In this document: in pieces, positions 25,537 to 33,668 of the stretch | Layout of the letters: each line of letters starts with the position of its first letter | Position numbering within the stretch: the stretch's first letter is position 1 | Source of the DNA: Albibeggiatoa sp964388965 | Lineage (GTDB): Bacteria > Pseudomonadota > Gammaproteobacteria > Beggiatoales > Beggiatoaceae | Direction: 5' to 3' | NCBI GenBank assembly: GCA_964388965.1 | Contig: CAYMCP010000020.1 | Coordinates: 1-46,092 of the forward strand | Length of the DNA: 46,092 bases | Position numbers and translations under genes: made by a program | Notes under the pieces: generated by a model | Told to the model about the DNA's origin: nothing | The model's input: only the letters and a program-made list of their open reading frames with translations | The model's database searches: none

Positions 25537-27027
25537 ATGACTCCAAAAAAATACTCCGAGCTTGTACAACAAGGCTACAACCGTATTCCAATTTTACGCG
25601 AAGTCCTTGCCGATTTGGATACACCTTTAAGCGCGTATCTTAAACTAGCCAATAGCGGCGCGTACTCCTATCTGTTTGAATCGATACAAGGTGGTGAAAA
25701 GTGGGGGCGTTATTCAATTATTGGATTGCCCGCAAAAACTATCATTAAAATATTAGGGTATCAAATTCAAGTCATTGAGCAAGGTAAAATAATCGAAACT
25801 ATTGAAACTGATGAGCCATTAGAATGGATTAAAACCTTTCAACAACGTTATCAAGTACCAAAATACTTTGAGACACCACCGTTTACTGGGGGACTCGTTG
25901 GTTATTTTGGTTATGATACAGTGCGTTATATTGAGCCACACCTTGCTAAATCCGAACCTAAAAATGATCCATTGGGCAATCCAGATATTTTACTCATGGT
26001 ATCCGATGAAATAGTGGTATTTGATAATTTAAAAGGTGAAATCTTTCTTATAGTCCACGCCAATCCACAACAAGATAATGCCTTACAACAAGCTAAATCC
26101 CGCTTAGATGAATTGACTACATTATTAAAACAACCTTTATCGCAACAAATCCAAACTATTGCTTATAATGTTAATGAATCTGATTTTAAAACCGGTTTTG
26201 GATACGAGGCATTTAAACAAGCTGTTGATAAAACAAAGCATTACATTGTCGAAGGTGACATTATGCAAGCAGTATTATCGCAACGTATGTCATTACCTTG
26301 CTCTATTCCGCCATTAAATATTTATCGTGCCTTACGCTATCTTAATCCATCGCCATACATGTTTTATATTGATTTGGATGATTTTCACATTGTAGGCTCT
26401 TCGCCAGAAATTTTAGTGCGCTTACAAAATAATGAGATTACCGTGCGTCCGATTGCTGGCACTCGCCCTCGCGGAAAAACTAAAGAACAAGATGTTGATT
26501 TAGAAAAAGATTTATTAGCAGACCCTAAAGAATTGGCAGAACATTTAATGTTAATTGATTTGGGACGTAATGATGTGGGTCGAGTGGCACAAATTGGTAG
26601 CGTTAAATTGACCGATAAGATGGTGGTTGAACGTTATTCACACGTTATGCACATTGTTTCTAATGTCACGGGACAACTTAAACCTGATTTAAACGCAGTC
26701 GATGTGTTAAAAGCGACATTTCCAGCCGGTACGTTAAGCGGTGCGCCAAAAATTCGCGCAATGGAAATTATTGATGAATTTGAACCCGTTAAACGTGGTG
26801 TATATGGTGGTGCAGTAGGTTATATTTCTTGGCATGGTGAAATGGATACCGCAATTGCAATCCGTACCGCAGTGATTAAGAATGAAATCTTACATTTACA
26901 AGTCGGTGCGGGTATTGTTGCAGATTCGGTACCAGAAAGTGAGTGGCAAGAAACTATGAATAAAGGTCGCGCTATGTTCAGAGCTGTTGCAATGGCTGCA
27001 AATGGGTTGCAAAAAATAAATTCTTGA
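25537..27027 (+). CDS. trpE: Anthranilate synthase component I
   Basis: Converts chorismate to anthranilate with the ammonia supplied by TrpG. It has 496 residues from the ATG at 25537. A TTG at 25522 would add five residues. The N-terminal domain has the tryptophan-binding type segment SAYSYLFES-like (GAYSYLFESIQGGEKWGRYS). The chorismate-binding domain includes GDIMQAVLSQRMS, SPEILVRL, PIAGTRPRGKT, LIDLGRNDVGRVA, and FPAGTLSGAPKIRAMEIIDE. trpG, trpD and trpC are not in the window. No leader peptide with tandem Trp codons is evident in 25322-25536. Confidence 0.96.
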   Translation: MTPKKYSELVQQGYNRIPILREVLADLDTPLSAYLKLANSGAYSYLFESIQGGEKWGRYSIIGLPAKTIIKILGYQIQVIEQGKIIETIETDEPLEWIKTFQQRYQVPKYFETPPFTGGLVGYFGYDTVRYIEPHLAKSEPKNDPLGNPDILLMVSDEIVVFDNLKGEIFLIVHANPQQDNALQQAKSRLDELTTLLKQPLSQQIQTIAYNVNESDFKTGFGYEAFKQAVDKTKHYIVEGDIMQAVLSQRMSLPCSIPPLNIYRALRYLNPSPYMFYIDLDDFHIVGSSPEILVRLQNNEITVRPIAGTRPRGKTKEQDVDLEKDLLADPKELAEHLMLIDLGRNDVGRVAQIGSVKLTDKMVVERYSHVMHIVSNVTGQLKPDLNAVDVLKATFPAGTLSGAPKIRAMEIIDEFEPVKRGVYGGAVGYISWHGEMDTAIAIRTAVIKNEILHLQVGAGIVADSVPESEWQETMNKGRAMFRAVAMAANGLQKINS

Positions 27028-27059
27028 TAATTTTATTTGCACTAGGCTGATTCTTAACG

Positions 27060-27206
27060 GAGTTGAGCCGCTTTTAAAATAGGTGGTTTGTAGAAAGTTG
27101 TAGAACGCTGGTGCGTCCAGTTGGGTGACGGTGTGGTGCGTCGTCACAAGAAACCGCGTCGTTACAAGAAAAACAGAGTTGATGCCGCTTTTAAAATAAG
27201 TGGTTT
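27060..27206 (+). repeat. 30-bp direct repeat pair in the trpE-waaF spacer
   Basis: GAGTTGA-GCCGCTTTTAAAA at the start of 27060-27089 recurs as GAGTTGATGCCGCTTTTAAA at 27176-27206. Over the full ~30 bases the two differ by one inserted base and one substitution. The starts are 116 bases apart. Confidence 0.75.
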
Positions 27207-27288
27207 AACGATATACTTGACGGAGAAGCTGTACGAAAAAGTAGCGGCTTTGGTAGATAAAACGCTATTTATCTTCAGCGATAATTAG
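27094..27288 (+). pseudogene. Possible protein-gene remnant in spacer
   Basis: The 346-base spacer 27028-27373 carries an open frame of 64 codons from after a TAG (27091-27093) to a TAG (27286-27288). It reads ...VVRRHKKPRRYKKNR, VDAAFKISGL, TIYLTEKLYEKVAALVDK, then FIFSDN. No ATG is in frame. The same frame just upstream reads AAFKIGGL followed by the stop, because of the direct repeat. This looks like the decayed end of a gene containing an internal duplication. I do not recognise the family. The rest of the spacer up to waaF is AT-rich. Confidence 0.35.
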
Positions 27289-27373
27289 TCAATGTGAGTA
27301 GCATTTTTTAAGAAAAAAATACTTAATTTGTGGATTCGATTAAATTTTACCAACGAATTAAAAAAAGTGTCCT

Positions 27374-28402
27374 GTGTTAGCCAAAAATCAATCACCCGCC
27401 ATACTCGTCATTACACCTTCATGGGTTGGAGATATGGTGATGGCTCAGAGTCTATTTAAATTTCTCAAACTTGAGCGTCGTGGAATCACCATTGACGTGC
27501 TTGCGCCTGCGTGGAGTGCAGATTTATTTGCGCTAATGCCGGAGGTGCGACGTATCATTACGCATGACATCCAACACGGTGAATTAGCGTGGGAGAAGCG
27601 TCATCAACTAGGTGAGCAGCTCAGACGCGACCATTATCAACAAGTAATCGTTCTACCTAATTCATGGAAATCCGCGCTTATCCCATACTGGACTAAAGCA
27701 CCAATCCGCACAGGCTATAAAGGTGAAATGCGTTATGGTTTACTCAATGATATTCGTCCAAAAAATAAACTTACGTTAAGGCGTACAATAGATCAATTTG
27801 TTGCACTAGGCATGGCAAAACATGATCCACGCATTGGACAATTTACCCCACCTACTCCCTATTTATCCACCGGTAACATTACGCGCAGCTTAGAAAAATT
27901 AAAACTTACTTATCCTAAACAACCAATTTTAGCACTCTGTCCAGGTGCAGAATATGGTATTGCCAAGCAATGGCCACTAGAATACTATGCTATTTTAGCT
28001 AAAAAAGTGATTGCACAAGGTTGGAATGTATGGATTTTAGGTTCAGCTAAAGACTGTGTTGCAGGGGGACGTGTTGAAGCTCTATCTGGTTCGGCTGAAG
28101 TGAAATGTATCAGTTTTTGTGGTCAAACCAGTTTAGCCGACGCGGTTAATTTACTAAGTTTATCCACAGCGGTGGTGAGTAATGACTCAGGTCTTATGCA
28201 CATTGCGAGTGCTTTAAATAAAAAACTTATTGCAATTTACGGTTCGTCAACTCCCGCGATGACCCCGCCAATCAATCCAAATGCTAAAATCTTATATACT
28301 GGCATTGCTTGTAGTCCTTGTTTTAAAAGAACATGTCGTTATCAACATTATCAATGTTTGCGTAGTATTAAACCTGAGTATGTTCTAAACTTATTGTTGT
28401 AA
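27374..28402 (+). CDS. waaF: ADP-heptose:LPS heptosyltransferase II
   Basis: Adds the second L-glycero-D-manno-heptose to the LPS inner core at the cytoplasmic face of the inner membrane. It has 342 residues and belongs to the GT9 family. The N-terminus is ILVITPSWVGDMVMAQSLFKFL. The donor-site region is CPGAEYGIAKQWPLEYYAILAKKV, followed by SNDSGLMHIASALNKKLIAIYGSSTP (~270-295). The start appears to be GTG at 27374. It precedes ubiK by 20 bases. Confidence 0.93.
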   Translation: MLAKNQSPAILVITPSWVGDMVMAQSLFKFLKLERRGITIDVLAPAWSADLFALMPEVRRIITHDIQHGELAWEKRHQLGEQLRRDHYQQVIVLPNSWKSALIPYWTKAPIRTGYKGEMRYGLLNDIRPKNKLTLRRTIDQFVALGMAKHDPRIGQFTPPTPYLSTGNITRSLEKLKLTYPKQPILALCPGAEYGIAKQWPLEYYAILAKKVIAQGWNVWILGSAKDCVAGGRVEALSGSAEVKCISFCGQTSLADAVNLLSLSTAVVSNDSGLMHIASALNKKLIAIYGSSTPAMTPPINPNAKILYTGIACSPCFKRTCRYQHYQCLRSIKPEYVLNLLL

Positions 28403-28422
28403 TAACACGAAAGGAAAGCTTT

Positions 28423-28698
28423 ATGAATACAACTCCTCCAAATTTTGAAACTTTTTTTAAACAGTTTTCAGGCAATTTACCTCAAGGCATGTTAGACTTG
28501 CAGAAAGACATGGAAAAAAATGTGCGTACTGCAATGGAAGCAACGTTTCGCCGCATGAATTTAGTCACTCGTGAAGAGTTTGATGTGCAAATAGAAGTTT
28601 TAGCTAAAACGCGCGCCAAAGTAGAAGAATTAGAGCAAAAAGTTGCAGCACTAGAAGTCAAATTACAGTCACCTATTCCGCCTACAATAACTGAATAA
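28423..28698 (+). CDS. ubiK: Ubiquinone biosynthesis accessory factor UbiK
   Basis: A 91-residue BMFP-family protein (formerly YqiC). It has an N-terminal amphipathic helix (FETFFKQFSGNLPQGMLDLQKDMEKNV), the conserved LVTREEFDVQ segment (~45-54), and a C-terminal coiled coil (VEELEQKVAALEVKL). UbiK with UbiJ scaffolds the soluble ubiquinone-synthesis complex. An AAAGGAAAG ribosome binding site precedes the ATG. Confidence 0.92.
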   Translation: MNTTPPNFETFFKQFSGNLPQGMLDLQKDMEKNVRTAMEATFRRMNLVTREEFDVQIEVLAKTRAKVEELEQKVAALEVKLQSPIPPTITE

Positions 28699-28762
28699 CA
28701 TATTAATTTACCACTATTATTAGATAACTTCACTTGTCCTTTAAGTCGAGGAACTAGCGCAA

Positions 28763-29395
28763 ATGAAAACGACGGAAGAACGTAAACAACATTGGGAAAA
28801 AGTATATCAAACTCGTTCCCCTAGTGAAGTTAGTTGGTATCAAACTCATCCTGAATCTTCACTAAAATTGATAGAAAAAGAATTTCCGAATAAATCAATC
28901 CCATTAATCGACGTAGGTGGTGGCGCGTCGGTTTTGGTCGATTATTTGGTTCAGGCTGGCTTTACTCATTTATCTGTTTTAGATATTTCAGAGCAGGCTT
29001 TGCAATATGCTAAAAATCGTTTACAAGATAAATCTGAGCAAATTCAATGGTATATTGATGATGTTTTAACGTTTAAAGCACCACATCAATTTGAACTGTG
29101 GCATGATCGGGCTGTTTTTCACTTTTTGACTACGTCGGAAGAAAGACATCAATATGTTGAAACTTTAAAAAATAGTCTTATTGATCAAGGACATGTTATT
29201 ATTGCTACTTTCGGAATTGGTGGACCAGAGCAGTGTAGTGATCTTCCTATAAAACAACACAATGAAATCAGTATGATGGAGGAATTAGGTAATGAATTCA
29301 CTTTGCTAGAAACGTTTGATGAATACCACTTAACGCCCAAAAATATTCAGCAAAAATTTTCTTATTTTCACTGTCTCTTTAATCGTAAAAAATAA
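28763..29395 (+). CDS. Class I SAM-dependent methyltransferase of unknown substrate
   Basis: A 210-residue Rossmann-fold methyltransferase. The N-terminus HWEKVYQTRSPSEVSWYQTHPESSL is common in a widespread small family. SAM motif I is PLIDVGGGASVLVDYL (~48-63), followed by LSVLDISEQALQYAK and a late LWHDRAVFHFLTTSEER. I cannot name the substrate. It follows ubiK by 64 bases, but a shared function is not implied. BtaB at 5259 is a different methyltransferase type. Confidence 0.8.
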   Translation: MKTTEERKQHWEKVYQTRSPSEVSWYQTHPESSLKLIEKEFPNKSIPLIDVGGGASVLVDYLVQAGFTHLSVLDISEQALQYAKNRLQDKSEQIQWYIDDVLTFKAPHQFELWHDRAVFHFLTTSEERHQYVETLKNSLIDQGHVIIATFGIGGPEQCSDLPIKQHNEISMMEELGNEFTLLETFDEYHLTPKNIQQKFSYFHCLFNRKK

Positions 29396-29458
29396 GTAAC
29401 TACTACATGTTCAGAAAATGTTTTAATGCGATTACGCTGGTGAATCAATTAAAAAAAC

Positions 29459-29487
29459 TTGCAATCCATTGGATAAAAAAATATAAT
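29459..29487 (+). promoter_or_regulatory. Probable promoter of the thrS-infC-rpmI-rplT operon
   Basis: TTGCAA (29459-29464), a 17-base spacer and a perfect TATAAT (29482-29487). Transcription would start near 29494 and leave a leader of roughly 120 bases before thrS. In E. coli the thrS leader is bound by the synthetase for autoregulation; I did not resolve tRNA-like stems here. Confidence 0.6.
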
Positions 29488-29617
29488 TCCACGTTTGTTA
29501 TGACAGGTGCTTGGGGATAAAGTATTAATTCACAGTTGGGTTAATGATTCAACTCTACCTTGTACCTAGCCGTTTCTTTCTATCCCTTCTTTGAAAAATA
29601 TTCAGCGGTAATGGACT

Positions 29618-31513
29618 ATGCCTATCATTACACTTCCAGACGGTAGTCAAAGACAATTTGATCAGCCAGTCACAGTCGTAGAGGTGGCGGCTAACATTAG
29701 CAAAAGCCTAGCAAAATCAGCACTTGCAGGGAAACTTAATGGTGTATTAGTAGACACTTCTACCGCCATCACCGACGATGCACAATTAGCTATTATCACT
29801 GAAAAAGATGCAGAAGGAATAGAGATTATTCGCCATTCCTGTGCCCACTTGATGGCGCAAGCAGTTAAAGAATTGTATCCCGAAACACAAGTAACGATTG
29901 GACCTGTGATTGAAGATGGATTTTATTACGACTTTGCGCGCGAAGAAAAATTTTCTCCCGAAGATTTAGAAAAAATTGAAGCTAAAATGCAACATATCGT
30001 TAAACAGAATTTGCCAGTTGAACGCTCTGTGATGTTGCGCGAGGAAGCAATTGAATTTTTCAAAAATCAGGGCGAACAGTACAAAGCTGAAATTATTAGT
30101 GATATTCCTGAAGGTCAAGAAATCTCCTTATACAAACAAGGCAACTTTATTGATTTGTGTCGTGGACCACATGTCCCCAACACAGGCAAAATAAAAGCTT
30201 TTAAATTACGCAGTTTAGCAGGTGCTTATTGGCGCGGAGATTCCAATAACGAAATGTTACAACGCATTTATGGCACAGCGTGGAGTAACAAAAAAGATTT
30301 AGATGATTATTTGCACCGCTTGGAAGAGGCAGAAAAACGCGATCATCGCAAATTAGGCAAACAATTAGATTTGTTTCATTTCCAAGAAGAAGCACCGGGC
30401 ATGGTGTTTTGGCATCCGAAAGGTTGGGCATTATACCGTGAGGTGGAAAATTACATGCGCCAACGTTTAAATGAGTATGGTTATCAAGAAGTTAATGCGC
30501 CATTAATATTAGACCGCAGTTTATGGGAAAAATCTGGGCATTGGGATAAATTCGCCGATAACATGTTTACAACTTCTTCGGAAAATCGGGATTACGCAAT
30601 TAAACCTATGAATTGTCCCGGTCACATTCAAATTTACAATCAAGGTCTGAAAAGTTATCGGCAACTCCCTTATTTAATTGCAGAATTTGGTTTAGTACAT
30701 CGCAACGAAGCCTCTGGTACATTACACGGTTTAATGCGAGCAAGACGTTTTGTACAAGATGATGCCCATGTTTTTTGCGCCGAAGACCAATTACAAGAAG
30801 AAGTAACAAAACTCATTAATTTTACATTTTCAGTGTATAAAGATTTCGGCTTTGAGCAAGTATTAATTAAATTATCCACTCGTCCAGAAAAGCGCGTAGG
30901 CAATGATGATGTGTGGGATAAAGCCGAGAAAGCTTTAGAAATTGCATTAAATAACAAAGGCTTAAAATGGGATTTGCAACCGGGCGAAGGTGCGTTTTAC
31001 GGTCCTAAAATTGAATTTACCCTAAAAGATTGCATTGGTCGTCTGTGGCAATGTGGCACAATTCAAGTTGATTTTTCCATGCCCGCACGGCTGGGTGCAG
31101 AATATGTTGCAGCAGATGGCTCAAAACAAGTGCCCGTCATGATTCATCGTGCAATTTTAGGCTCTTTGGAACGTTTTACAGGCATTTTAATTGAACACTA
31201 TGCAGGTGCATTTCCGCTGTGGCTGGCACCAATTCAAATTTCTATCCTTAATATTACTGATGCTCAAGCCGATTATGCACAAGATGTTGCAAAAATATTA
31301 CGAAAAAATGGCTTTAAAGTCGAAACAGACTTGAGAAATGAAAAAATTGGGCTTAAAATCCGAGAACATACTTTACAAAAAGTGCCTTACCTACTCATCG
31401 TGGGTAAACGAGAAATGGAAAATCAACAAGTTGCAGTGCGTACCCGTAGTGGCGAAGATTTAGGTTCGATGCCACTGGATACTTTTACTGAAAAGTTAAA
31501 AAGTGATTTGTAG
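29618..31513 (+). CDS. thrS: Threonyl-tRNA synthetase
   Basis: Charges tRNA-Thr in the cytoplasm. The 631 residues comprise an N-terminal TGS domain (~1-62), an editing domain with HSCAH (~73-77) and CRGPH (~181-185), the class II catalytic core, and an anticodon-binding domain from about residue 535. Core motifs are MNCPGH, HRNEASGTLHGL, FVQDDAHVFC, and the late IHRAILGSLERF. The zinc ligands C, H and H expected in these motifs are present. The motif 2 loop reads RARRFVQDDAH, slightly different from the common RVRGFTQDDAH. Confidence 0.98.
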   Translation: MPIITLPDGSQRQFDQPVTVVEVAANISKSLAKSALAGKLNGVLVDTSTAITDDAQLAIITEKDAEGIEIIRHSCAHLMAQAVKELYPETQVTIGPVIEDGFYYDFAREEKFSPEDLEKIEAKMQHIVKQNLPVERSVMLREEAIEFFKNQGEQYKAEIISDIPEGQEISLYKQGNFIDLCRGPHVPNTGKIKAFKLRSLAGAYWRGDSNNEMLQRIYGTAWSNKKDLDDYLHRLEEAEKRDHRKLGKQLDLFHFQEEAPGMVFWHPKGWALYREVENYMRQRLNEYGYQEVNAPLILDRSLWEKSGHWDKFADNMFTTSSENRDYAIKPMNCPGHIQIYNQGLKSYRQLPYLIAEFGLVHRNEASGTLHGLMRARRFVQDDAHVFCAEDQLQEEVTKLINFTFSVYKDFGFEQVLIKLSTRPEKRVGNDDVWDKAEKALEIALNNKGLKWDLQPGEGAFYGPKIEFTLKDCIGRLWQCGTIQVDFSMPARLGAEYVAADGSKQVPVMIHRAILGSLERFTGILIEHYAGAFPLWLAPIQISILNITDAQADYAQDVAKILRKNGFKVETDLRNEKIGLKIREHTLQKVPYLLIVGKREMENQQVAVRTRSGEDLGSMPLDTFTEKLKSDL

Positions 31514-31537
31514 AGATAAGGCATGTCTTATCCCTAC
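31510..31537. repeat. 28-nt palindromic repeat, copy 2, overlapping the thrS stop
   Basis: Arms GTAGAGATAAGGC and GTCTTATCCCTAC pair at 11 of 13 positions. The first arm includes the thrS stop codon TAG (31511-31513). It lies in the thrS-infC spacer, and a hairpin here could affect mRNA decay or readthrough. Confidence 0.75.
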
Positions 31538-31584
31538 GAGGAAAAAACAGGGTACACACAAACTTTATTTAGGAGGACAGATTC

Positions 31585-32103
31585 ATCGCAGCAGAAAAAA
31601 ACGCACGCATTAACGAGCAAATTAATGTTCCAAAGATCAGATTGATCGATGCGGACGGTGAGAATGTTGGAATTGTGTCGGTTCAAGACGCGCAAGCACG
31701 GGCTAATGAGGCTGAATTAGATTTGGTTGAAATATCACCTACCGCTAAACCGCCTGTGTGTCGTATCATGGATTATGGTAAGTACTTGTTTGAGCAGAAT
31801 AAAAAACGTCAGGCTGCTAAAAAGAAACAAAAGCAAGTACAAGTTAAAGAAATTAAATTTAGACCGACAACAGAAGAAGGCGACTATCAAGTTAAATTGC
31901 GTAGTGCAATACGCTTTTTAGAAGACGGGGATAAAACAAAAGTTACCATTCGTTTTCGTGGTCGTGAAGTAACACATCAAGACATTGGTCGTGAATTATT
32001 GGCACGTTTGGAAAAAGACATTGGCGAGTTGGGCAGTGTTGAACAGCGTCCCAAGATGGAAGGACGGCAAATGGTGATGATTGTATCCCCTACTAAAAAA
32101 TAG
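31585..32103 (+). CDS. infC: Translation initiation factor IF-3 with AUC start codon
   Basis: Binds the 30S subunit, blocks 50S joining and checks start-codon choice. The frame has a TTG at 31642, but the conserved N-terminus lies upstream of it in the same frame: AAEKNARINEQINVPKIRL. That leads back to ATC at 31585-31587, with a perfect AGGAGG at 31571-31576 (8-base spacing). E. coli infC starts with AUU and Myxococcus infC (dsg) with AUC, for autoregulation by IF-3. The mature protein has 172 residues, with the linker KKKQKQVQVKEIKF and C-terminal KVTIRFRGREVTH, both typical of IF-3. Confidence 0.95.
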   Translation: MAAEKNARINEQINVPKIRLIDADGENVGIVSVQDAQARANEAELDLVEISPTAKPPVCRIMDYGKYLFEQNKKRQAAKKKQKQVQVKEIKFRPTTEEGDYQVKLRSAIRFLEDGDKTKVTIRFRGREVTHQDIGRELLARLEKDIGELGSVEQRPKMEGRQMVMIVSPTKK

Positions 32104-32122
32104 TTGTTGTGGTTTTTGAGAA

Positions 32123-32157
32123 AAAGGGCACAGGAAAAGTGTCCTTTATCTTTTTTG
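32123..32157 (+). terminator. Hairpin with T-tract between infC and rpmI
   Basis: AAAGGGCAC (32123-32131) pairs with GTGTCCTTT (32139-32147), a 9-base stem with one G-T pair, and is followed by a T-rich run to 32157. It may be a partial terminator or an attenuator. In E. coli this intercistronic region is where L20 represses rpmI-rplT. Confidence 0.5.
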
Positions 32158-32198
32158 TACCCTACAACTTTCATAAAAAACTTTGGAGTTTAAACAAA

Positions 32199-32396
32199 AT
32201 GCCAAAAATGAAAACTAATCGCGGTGCGGCTAAACGTTTTCGCCGAACAGCTTCGGGCGGCTTTAAGCGCGCGCAAAGTCACCGCCGCCACATTTTGACT
32301 AAAAAGCCTGCTAAACGGAAACGTCAATTGCGTTCGCCTGCTATGGTGCATGAGTGCGATACTGCAATGGTTTCACGTATGTTGCCTTACGCATAA
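32199..32396 (+). CDS. rpmI: 50S ribosomal protein L35
   Basis: The 65-residue basic protein starts PKMKTNRGAAKRFRRTASGG and contains HILTKKPAKRKRQLR, as in all L35 proteins. The internal ATG at 32199 is chosen because GGAG lies 10 bases upstream and homologues begin with MPKMKT. The longer frame from 32109 would include the hairpin. Confidence 0.98.
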   Translation: MPKMKTNRGAAKRFRRTASGGFKRAQSHRRHILTKKPAKRKRQLRSPAMVHECDTAMVSRMLPYA

Positions 32397-32408
32397 GGAG
32401 AAAGACAA

Positions 32409-32765
32409 ATGCCTAGAGTCAAACGTGGCGTAACAGCACACGCTAAACATAAAAAAGTCCTTGATGCTGCTAAAGGTTATTACGGTCGCCGTAAAAATGT
32501 ATACCGTGTTGCGACCCAAGCGGTAACCAAAGCAGGTCAATACGCTTACCGTGACCGTCGTCAGCGTAAACGTCAATTCCGCGCCTTGTGGATTGCACGT
32601 ATTAATGCAGGTGCCCGTGAGTGTGGAATTTCTTACAGTCGCTTAATTGATGGTTTGAATAGAGCAGGTATCGAAATTGATCGTAAGGTACTGGCTGATT
32701 TAGCTGTTAATAATAAAGAGGCTTTTGCCGCAGTAGTTGAGCAGGCTAAAGCAAAACTAGTTTAA
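32409..32765 (+). CDS. rplT: 50S ribosomal protein L20
   Basis: 118 residues, starting PRVKRGVTAHAKHKKVL and containing RQRKRQFRALWIARINA and the conserved C-terminal domain. L20 is needed for early 50S assembly and represses its own operon in E. coli by binding the mRNA. The ATG follows the rpmI stop by 12 bases, with AAGGAGAA ahead. pheST, which usually follow, are absent. Confidence 0.98.
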   Translation: MPRVKRGVTAHAKHKKVLDAAKGYYGRRKNVYRVATQAVTKAGQYAYRDRRQRKRQFRALWIARINAGARECGISYSRLIDGLNRAGIEIDRKVLADLAVNNKEAFAAVVEQAKAKLV

Positions 32766-32787
32766 GAATAAAAATTTAGTAAAACTT

Positions 32788-32811
32788 ACAGGACGGAGAG
32801 TGACGTCCTGT
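32788..32811 (+). terminator. Probable terminator after rplT
   Basis: ACAGGACG (32788-32795) and CGTCCTGT (32804-32811) form a perfect 8-base stem with an 8-base loop, followed only by TTC. The T-tract is short, so termination may be weak or Rho-dependent. Confidence 0.5.
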
Positions 32812-32889
32812 TTCGGATGCTTGAAGTATTGATTTAAAGTAAAAGAGTATTACAGTAGCGATCATTTCATTCGACTAGATTGATTCAAT

Positions 32890-33621
32890 ATGACCAAGTT
32901 AGAACCTAAATCGGTAAAAAATTCTAAAATGCCACACATTCAACGCTACATTGTAACAGGTGTCTTAACAGCAGTTCCTATTGTCATAACGCTGTTTGTT
33001 TTTCAATTTTTACTAACAATTTTATCTAACTTGGGCAAGCCTATTGTTAAATTTATTGGTAGTACCCTTGAGGTTAATTTTCCACAATTCTACAATTCAA
33101 TTTGGATTACAGCACTGGACCCGTGGTTAATTTCAGCGTTGACTTCCTTCTTAGCCGTCGTTTTAACTTTAGTACTTTTGTATCTATTAGGTTGGTTTAC
33201 CTCAAATTATTTGGGAAAACAAGTAGTTAATGCAATTGACTCACTTATGCAGCGTATTCCTGTCATTGAAATGGTTTACGGCGGAGTAAAAAAATTAGTC
33301 TTGTCTTTACAGCAGCAGCCCACAGATGTGAAACGTGTTGTATTAATTGAATTTCCAACTCAAAATATGAAAGTAGTCGGATTCGTAACCCGAACTCTAA
33401 CGGATAGTGTTACCGGAATGAAATTAGCGGCAGTCTATGTGCCGACAACACCGAATCCAACATCAGGTTATTTGGAAATCGTACCATTAGAAAATGTCGT
33501 ATCTACTGATTGGACTATGGATGAGGCTATGACATTTATTATTTCAGGTGGTGCGGTCGCGCCCGATAGCATGTACTACAGTCAAGGCGTAGGTAAGGAT
33601 AAATTAGAGGATCAGGTTTAA
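32890..33621 (+). CDS. DUF502 family inner-membrane protein
   Basis: 243 residues with two membrane spans (~20-45, VTGVLTAVPIVITLFVFQFLL, and ~78-103, ALTSFLAVVLTLVLLYLLG). A conserved cytoplasmic or periplasmic tail contains RIPVIEMVYGGVKKLV, VLIEFPTQNMKVVGFVT and the family motif VPTTPNPTSGYLEIVP. Function is unknown. Homologues occur widely in bacteria and also in plants. Confidence 0.85.
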   Translation: MTKLEPKSVKNSKMPHIQRYIVTGVLTAVPIVITLFVFQFLLTILSNLGKPIVKFIGSTLEVNFPQFYNSIWITALDPWLISALTSFLAVVLTLVLLYLLGWFTSNYLGKQVVNAIDSLMQRIPVIEMVYGGVKKLVLSLQQQPTDVKRVVLIEFPTQNMKVVGFVTRTLTDSVTGMKLAAVYVPTTPNPTSGYLEIVPLENVVSTDWTMDEAMTFIISGGAVAPDSMYYSQGVGKDKLEDQV

Positions 33622-33668
33622 TTTTTAAACTTATTTTTAATAATGTGCTCAAAAATAAGCGTTATTAA

